Assembly (NCBI GenBank): GCA_903930085.1
Contig: CAIYXD010000427.1
Coordinates: 1 to 9,671, forward strand
From: an uncultured Flavobacteriia bacterium
GTDB taxonomy: Bacteria > Bacteroidota > Bacteroidia > Flavobacteriales_D > Crocinitomicaceae
Direction of reading: 5' to 3'
DNA: 9,671 nt
Shown here in pieces: positions 7,113 to 9,671 of the stretch (positions are counted from its first letter, which is position 1; every line of letters begins with the position of its first letter). The translations under genes were made by a program, and so were the position numbers. The notes under the pieces are model-generated. The model saw nothing but the letters and a program-made list of their open reading frames with translations. It was not told the DNA's origin and ran no database searches.

Positions 7113-7148
7113 TGACAAAATGGCTAAAGATTTGACAAAATGGCTAAA
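7113..7148. repeat. Two identical 16-bp direct repeats, 20-bp period, upstream of htpG
   Basis: TGACAAAATGGCTAAA occurs at 7113-7128 and again without change at 7133-7148. The period is 20 bp, about two turns of the helix. Each copy is an imperfect dyad (TGACA against the complement of TGGCT around AAA). The pair begins 13 bp beyond the -24 end of the putative htpG promoter and about 35-70 bp upstream of the expected start of the divergent gene. This is consistent with paired activator sites, but no binding protein is known. Confidence 0.65.
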
Positions 7149-7168
7149 ATATTTCCACAAAAAAAGAG

Positions 7169-7176
7169 TACTTTTG
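7169..7176 (+). promoter_or_regulatory. Bacteroidota -7 element (TACTTTTG) for the membrane-protein operon
   Basis: TACTTTTG is an exact TAnnTTTG match, identical to the element before the phosphatase gene. No TTG is found 17-23 bp upstream. The expected transcription start is about 7181-7183, leaving a leader of about 10 bases before the TTG start codon at 7192. Confidence 0.55.
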
Positions 7177-7191
7177 TAAAAAAAAGCAAGT

Positions 7192-8667
7192 TTGATTTAC
7201 CCATTATTAGTTATCGTTTTTTTAGTTTTAATAATACGTTATTCCAAAGCCTTCCATTTGGATGGACTTTCTAAATGGACAATGCCTGCTGCTTTTATTC
7301 TTAAAATTCTAGTTGGATTATTACTTTTCTGGATGCACATTCAAACCTATGGCTTGGAAGAATTAAGTCACGATGGTGGAACTTTTTTAAAAGAAGGTAA
7401 ATACCTTACTGACGTTTTTTTTAAATCCCCGATAGATTATTTAAAATTGCTCACGGGAATTAGCGAAACACCCGCGTTAATTGCCAAACATTTGTACATG
7501 ACCGAATATTGGTCTTCGGGAGATTTGACGCTTATCAATGACTCCAAAAATGTTATTCGCCTGCATAGCATTGTGCATTTTTTTTCTGGCAATTCCGTTT
7601 TAATTCACCTTTCTATTTTTTGTTTATTTTCTTTAATCGCGATAAAAAACTTTTTTCTTGCATTCAGACCTTTCGTTCAACAATCTAACCTCTTTGTTTT
7701 TTGGGCGTTATTGCTAGTTCCAAGCACTATATTCTGGACCTCTAGCCTTTTAAAAGAACCATGGGTGTTTCTCGGAATGAGCTTTTTAGCGCGGGCGATT
7801 TTGTACGATACAAAAATGCGTCAAAAAGGTTTTTACATTGTTTTATCCATTATTTTCTTAATCGGTTTTAAACCCTATGTGTTGGTCTGCATTTTACTTG
7901 CACTAATCGCATTTCTAGTATACCGTTTTCTTTTCCGAAGTAAATTAATCCCAACCATTTTACTATTACTTTCCACTGTTTTTATTGGTGGAATTCTCTT
8001 TGAAAAACCACGTGATACAGTCGTTCACTACCTTTCTAGAAAACAATTTGATTTTGTGAATGTTGGAAAAGGTGGGTTACATGTTGCTGCAGACACGTGT
8101 TTTTATTATTTCCGACCTTTTCAATATGGGAATTTGAAAATGACGGGGAATGAGGTCAGATTATTGAAGCCCACAGATGCATATATCGTCCATTTTGGAA
8201 GCATCCAAACGCCAATTCCCTTGCATCTGTTGCCAAAAGGGGAAGTTTGGAGAAGGCATTATTTTACAGAAGGTTGCATGAGTTTTATTGAAACAACGCC
8301 GATAATGGACAATTCCAAACAATTGGTGCGCAATATTCCTGAAGCATTTACCAATAGCATTCTCCGTCCCTTTCCAAACGATCCCGGTAGCAATTTGAAA
8401 TTTTTATCCTTTGCAGAAGTTTGGCTAATCTTTGGATTTCTAGTAATTGCTTTTATTAAACGCCGAAAACTATCGGATACAGAACGGGGAATTATTTTTA
8501 CGCTAGCTGTTCTCTCTTTTATTTTATTCCTCTTGATTGGCTGGACAACACCCGTTTTAGGAGCAATTACGCGGTATAGATTCCCAGCACAATTTGCACT
8601 GATACTCATTGGAATGATTCTTTTAAAACCCATAAAAATTCAATCATGGAGAAATATATTTTCATAA
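7192..8667 (+). CDS. Polytopic membrane protein of unknown function
   Basis: A 491-residue integral membrane protein that I cannot assign to a named family. By eye there are about ten to eleven hydrophobic segments, near residues 2-16, 33-49, 135-157, 166-184, 190-204, 213-226, 228-248, 252-270, 406-422, 433-456 and 467-480. Two large soluble loops lie at about 50-130 and 270-405. Notable segments are INDSKNVIRLHSIVHFFS (115-132), VPSTIFWTSSLLKEPW (176-191) and TTPVLGAITRYRFP (452-465). A multi-TM body with large extracytoplasmic loops and a near-C-terminal RYRxP motif recalls GT-C glycosyltransferases or O-antigen/exopolysaccharide polymerases, but this is only a resemblance. The start is TTG at 7192: an in-frame stop at 7177-7179 excludes a much longer protein, and the first ATG (residue 31) would delete the first membrane segment. 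The 3' end overlaps the dehydrogenase gene by 22 bases, so the two are co-transcribed. Confidence 0.85.
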   Translation: MIYPLLVIVFLVLIIRYSKAFHLDGLSKWTMPAAFILKILVGLLLFWMHIQTYGLEELSHDGGTFLKEGKYLTDVFFKSPIDYLKLLTGISETPALIAKHLYMTEYWSSGDLTLINDSKNVIRLHSIVHFFSGNSVLIHLSIFCLFSLIAIKNFFLAFRPFVQQSNLFVFWALLLVPSTIFWTSSLLKEPWVFLGMSFLARAILYDTKMRQKGFYIVLSIIFLIGFKPYVLVCILLALIAFLVYRFLFRSKLIPTILLLLSTVFIGGILFEKPRDTVVHYLSRKQFDFVNVGKGGLHVAADTCFYYFRPFQYGNLKMTGNEVRLLKPTDAYIVHFGSIQTPIPLHLLPKGEVWRRHYFTEGCMSFIETTPIMDNSKQLVRNIPEAFTNSILRPFPNDPGSNLKFLSFAEVWLIFGFLVIAFIKRRKLSDTERGIIFTLAVLSFILFLLIGWTTPVLGAITRYRFPAQFALILIGMILLKPIKIQSWRNIFS

Positions 8668-9410
8668 CTGGTGCAACCTCAGGATTTGGGGAAGCGAGTG
8701 CAAGATTGTTTGCAGAAAACGGTTGGAACCTTATTTTAACTGGTAGAAGAGAGGAACGACTTCAAAAAATAAAGCAAGAATTAGAAAAGACACATGCTGT
8801 TTCCGTTACAACCTTGTGCTTCGATGTTCGCGATGAGAAAGCTGTAAATTCTGCCGTAGAAGGAATGCCAATTGCCATTAAACAAAACATAGAAATAGTT
8901 CTAAATAATGCAGGTTTAGCAGTAGGCAGAAATTCCATTGAAGATGGAATCACGGACGATTGGAATAGAATGGTGGACACCAATATCAAAGGATTGTTGT
9001 ATGTTACCCGCGCGGTTGTTCCCTATTTAAAAGAAAATAAAAAGGGGCATATTTTCAATCTTGGAAGCATCGCTGGAAAAGAAGTTTACGCCGGTGGAAA
9101 TGTTTACTGCGCAACAAAACATGCTGTTGATGCCTTATCGAAAGCTATGCGAATTGATTTAGTAGAATATGGAATAAAGGTGACTAATATTGCCCCAGGT
9201 GCTGCAGAAACAGAATTTTCTATCGTTCGTTTCAAAGGAGATGTGGCAACTGCAAAAAATATTTACCAAGGATTCGAGCCTTTACAAGCAAAAGACATCG
9301 CTGAAACTATTTATTTTGTTGCTACCCGTCCAGGGCATGTCACAATTAATGATTTGACTATTATGCCAACTGCTCAGGCATCTGCGACCGTTTTCTCAAA
9401 AAAATCTTAA
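8646..9410 (+). CDS. ydfG: NADP-dependent short-chain dehydrogenase, YdfG-like
   Basis: A 254-residue classical SDR. The Rossmann nucleotide-binding motif TGATSGFG is at 8-15 and R34/R35 after the second strand favours NADP(H). NNAG is at 87-90. The catalytic tetrad is complete: N113, S141, Y154 and K158 (YxxxK as YCATK). The C-terminal part, with TEFSIVRFKGD (189-199), HVTINDLTIMPTAQ (231-244), is characteristic of the YdfG group, which oxidises L-allo-threonine, serine and related 3-hydroxy acids and reduces malonic semialdehyde in E. coli. Substrate here is inferred from family only. The ATG lies inside the 3' end of the membrane-protein gene (22-base overlap), suggesting translational coupling, though the two functions have no obvious link. 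The C-terminus differs from E. coli YdfG only in its last few residues. SDR membership is secure and the YdfG assignment is likely. Confidence 0.93.
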   Translation: MEKYIFITGATSGFGEASARLFAENGWNLILTGRREERLQKIKQELEKTHAVSVTTLCFDVRDEKAVNSAVEGMPIAIKQNIEIVLNNAGLAVGRNSIEDGITDDWNRMVDTNIKGLLYVTRAVVPYLKENKKGHIFNLGSIAGKEVYAGGNVYCATKHAVDALSKAMRIDLVEYGIKVTNIAPGAAETEFSIVRFKGDVATAKNIYQGFEPLQAKDIAETIYFVATRPGHVTINDLTIMPTAQASATVFSKKS

Positions 9411-9499
9411 GCGATTTCACTAGAAACCTAGAAGTTATCGTTTTTAGTTGCGGCAAGAAATTCCTGTTTTCAACCACTTAAAAAATAGCGATCTATTAT

Positions 9500-9544
9500 A
9501 AAAAAAAGGGAGATCAAACAGCAATTGCGCCGATTTAACTCCCT
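9500..9544 (-). terminator. Intrinsic terminator after the DUF1573 gene
   Basis: On the minus strand AGGGAG (9544-9539) pairs with CTCCCT (9512-9507), with adjacent TTTAA/AAA pairing possible inside, followed by eight T (9507-9500). It starts 23 bases past the stop of the minus-strand partial gene. On the plus strand the hairpin is not followed by a T-run, so it is not an efficient stop for the dehydrogenase operon. Confidence 0.7.
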
Positions 9545-9566
9545 ATATAGTGTTAAAGAATTGCGT

Positions 9567-9671
9567 TTATTTTTCCGGTTCCGGCAAAACAGTTCCTCTA
9601 ATAGTCAATGTTATTGGCTCGGAAACATTCGAAGTAATCGTGATTGTTTTTGTGAATTGACCAACACGTTT
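9567..9671 (-). CDS. DUF1573 domain protein, C-terminal fragment
   Basis: The minus strand is open from the right edge to a TAA at 9569-9567, giving 34 residues that begin KRVGQFTKTITITSN and end TIRGTVLPEPEK. The pattern G-x-F-x-K-T-I-T-(I/V)-x-S-N, then L-T-I-(R/K)-G-x-V, is the end of the Ig-like DUF1573 domain common in exported Bacteroidota proteins. The start, signal peptide and most of the domain lie outside the window. The fragment has its own terminator just downstream, which supports it being a real gene end. Its function is unknown. It is convergent with the dehydrogenase operon. Confidence 0.75.
   Translation of the reverse strand, partial: KRVGQFTKTITITSNVSEPITLTIRGTVLPEPEK

Noticed and set aside
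7500..7512. ACCGAATATTGGT, resembling the palindrome at 2984-2997
   Set aside because: It lies inside the membrane-protein coding sequence, lacks full symmetry, and is explained by codons for Thr-Glu-Tyr-Trp. One partial match is expected by chance in AT-rich DNA.
9411..9500. CTAG-AAAC-CTAG as a terminator for the dehydrogenase operon
   Set aside because: The stem is only four base pairs and no T-run follows directly. I see no other gene or RNA in this 90-base stretch.
9520..9535. GCAATTGC palindrome in the loop of the 9500-9544 hairpin as an operator
   Set aside because: An 8-bp AT-centred palindrome is common by chance, and it lies within a terminator loop.

Overview
The window reads as a chromosomal housekeeping segment from a member of the Bacteroidota, most likely Flavobacteriales. 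The support is compositional (AT-rich, A-rich leaders, no clear Shine-Dalgarno sequences), a short primary sigma factor of the Bacteroidota type lacking region 1.1, two exact matches to the Bacteroidota -7 promoter element TAnnTTTG, and a DUF1573 tail at the right edge. I see no insertion sequence, phage gene, CRISPR array, tRNA or rRNA.

Layout. Positions 1-1989 hold the 3' part of priA (replication restart helicase), cut by the left edge. It runs tail-to-tail into rpoD on the minus strand (1986-2855), overlapping it by 4 bases. A 194-base divergent intergenic region with a perfect 14-bp palindrome separates rpoD from a plus-strand two-gene unit: a low-molecular-weight protein tyrosine phosphatase (3050-3520) overlapping a divergent RsmI-like tetrapyrrole-methylase-fold methyltransferase (3507-4229). 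A hairpin at 4253-4286 can terminate both that unit and the facing minus-strand gene.

Next come two minus-strand chaperone genes: htpG (Hsp90, 5168-7057) followed by a membrane-anchored TerB/J-domain protein similar to DjlA (4299-5078). A strong intrinsic terminator lies between them. Because the longest reading frame of the J-protein begins inside this terminator, a shorter protein is the better call. htpG is divergent from a plus-strand pair: a polytopic membrane protein of unknown function (7192-8667, TTG start) overlapping a YdfG-like short-chain dehydrogenase (8646-9410). The last 105 bases encode the C-terminus of a DUF1573 protein on the minus strand, with its own terminator.

The coding content is ordinary. 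The parts most worth a second look are regulatory. The 134-base htpG/membrane-protein intergenic region has a sigma-54-like -24/-12 element facing htpG, two identical 16-bp direct repeats exactly 20 bp apart, and a primary-sigma -7 element facing the other way. The phosphatase start codon lies where its own promoter should initiate, which suggests a leaderless mRNA. I did not find a convincing new multi-gene system.
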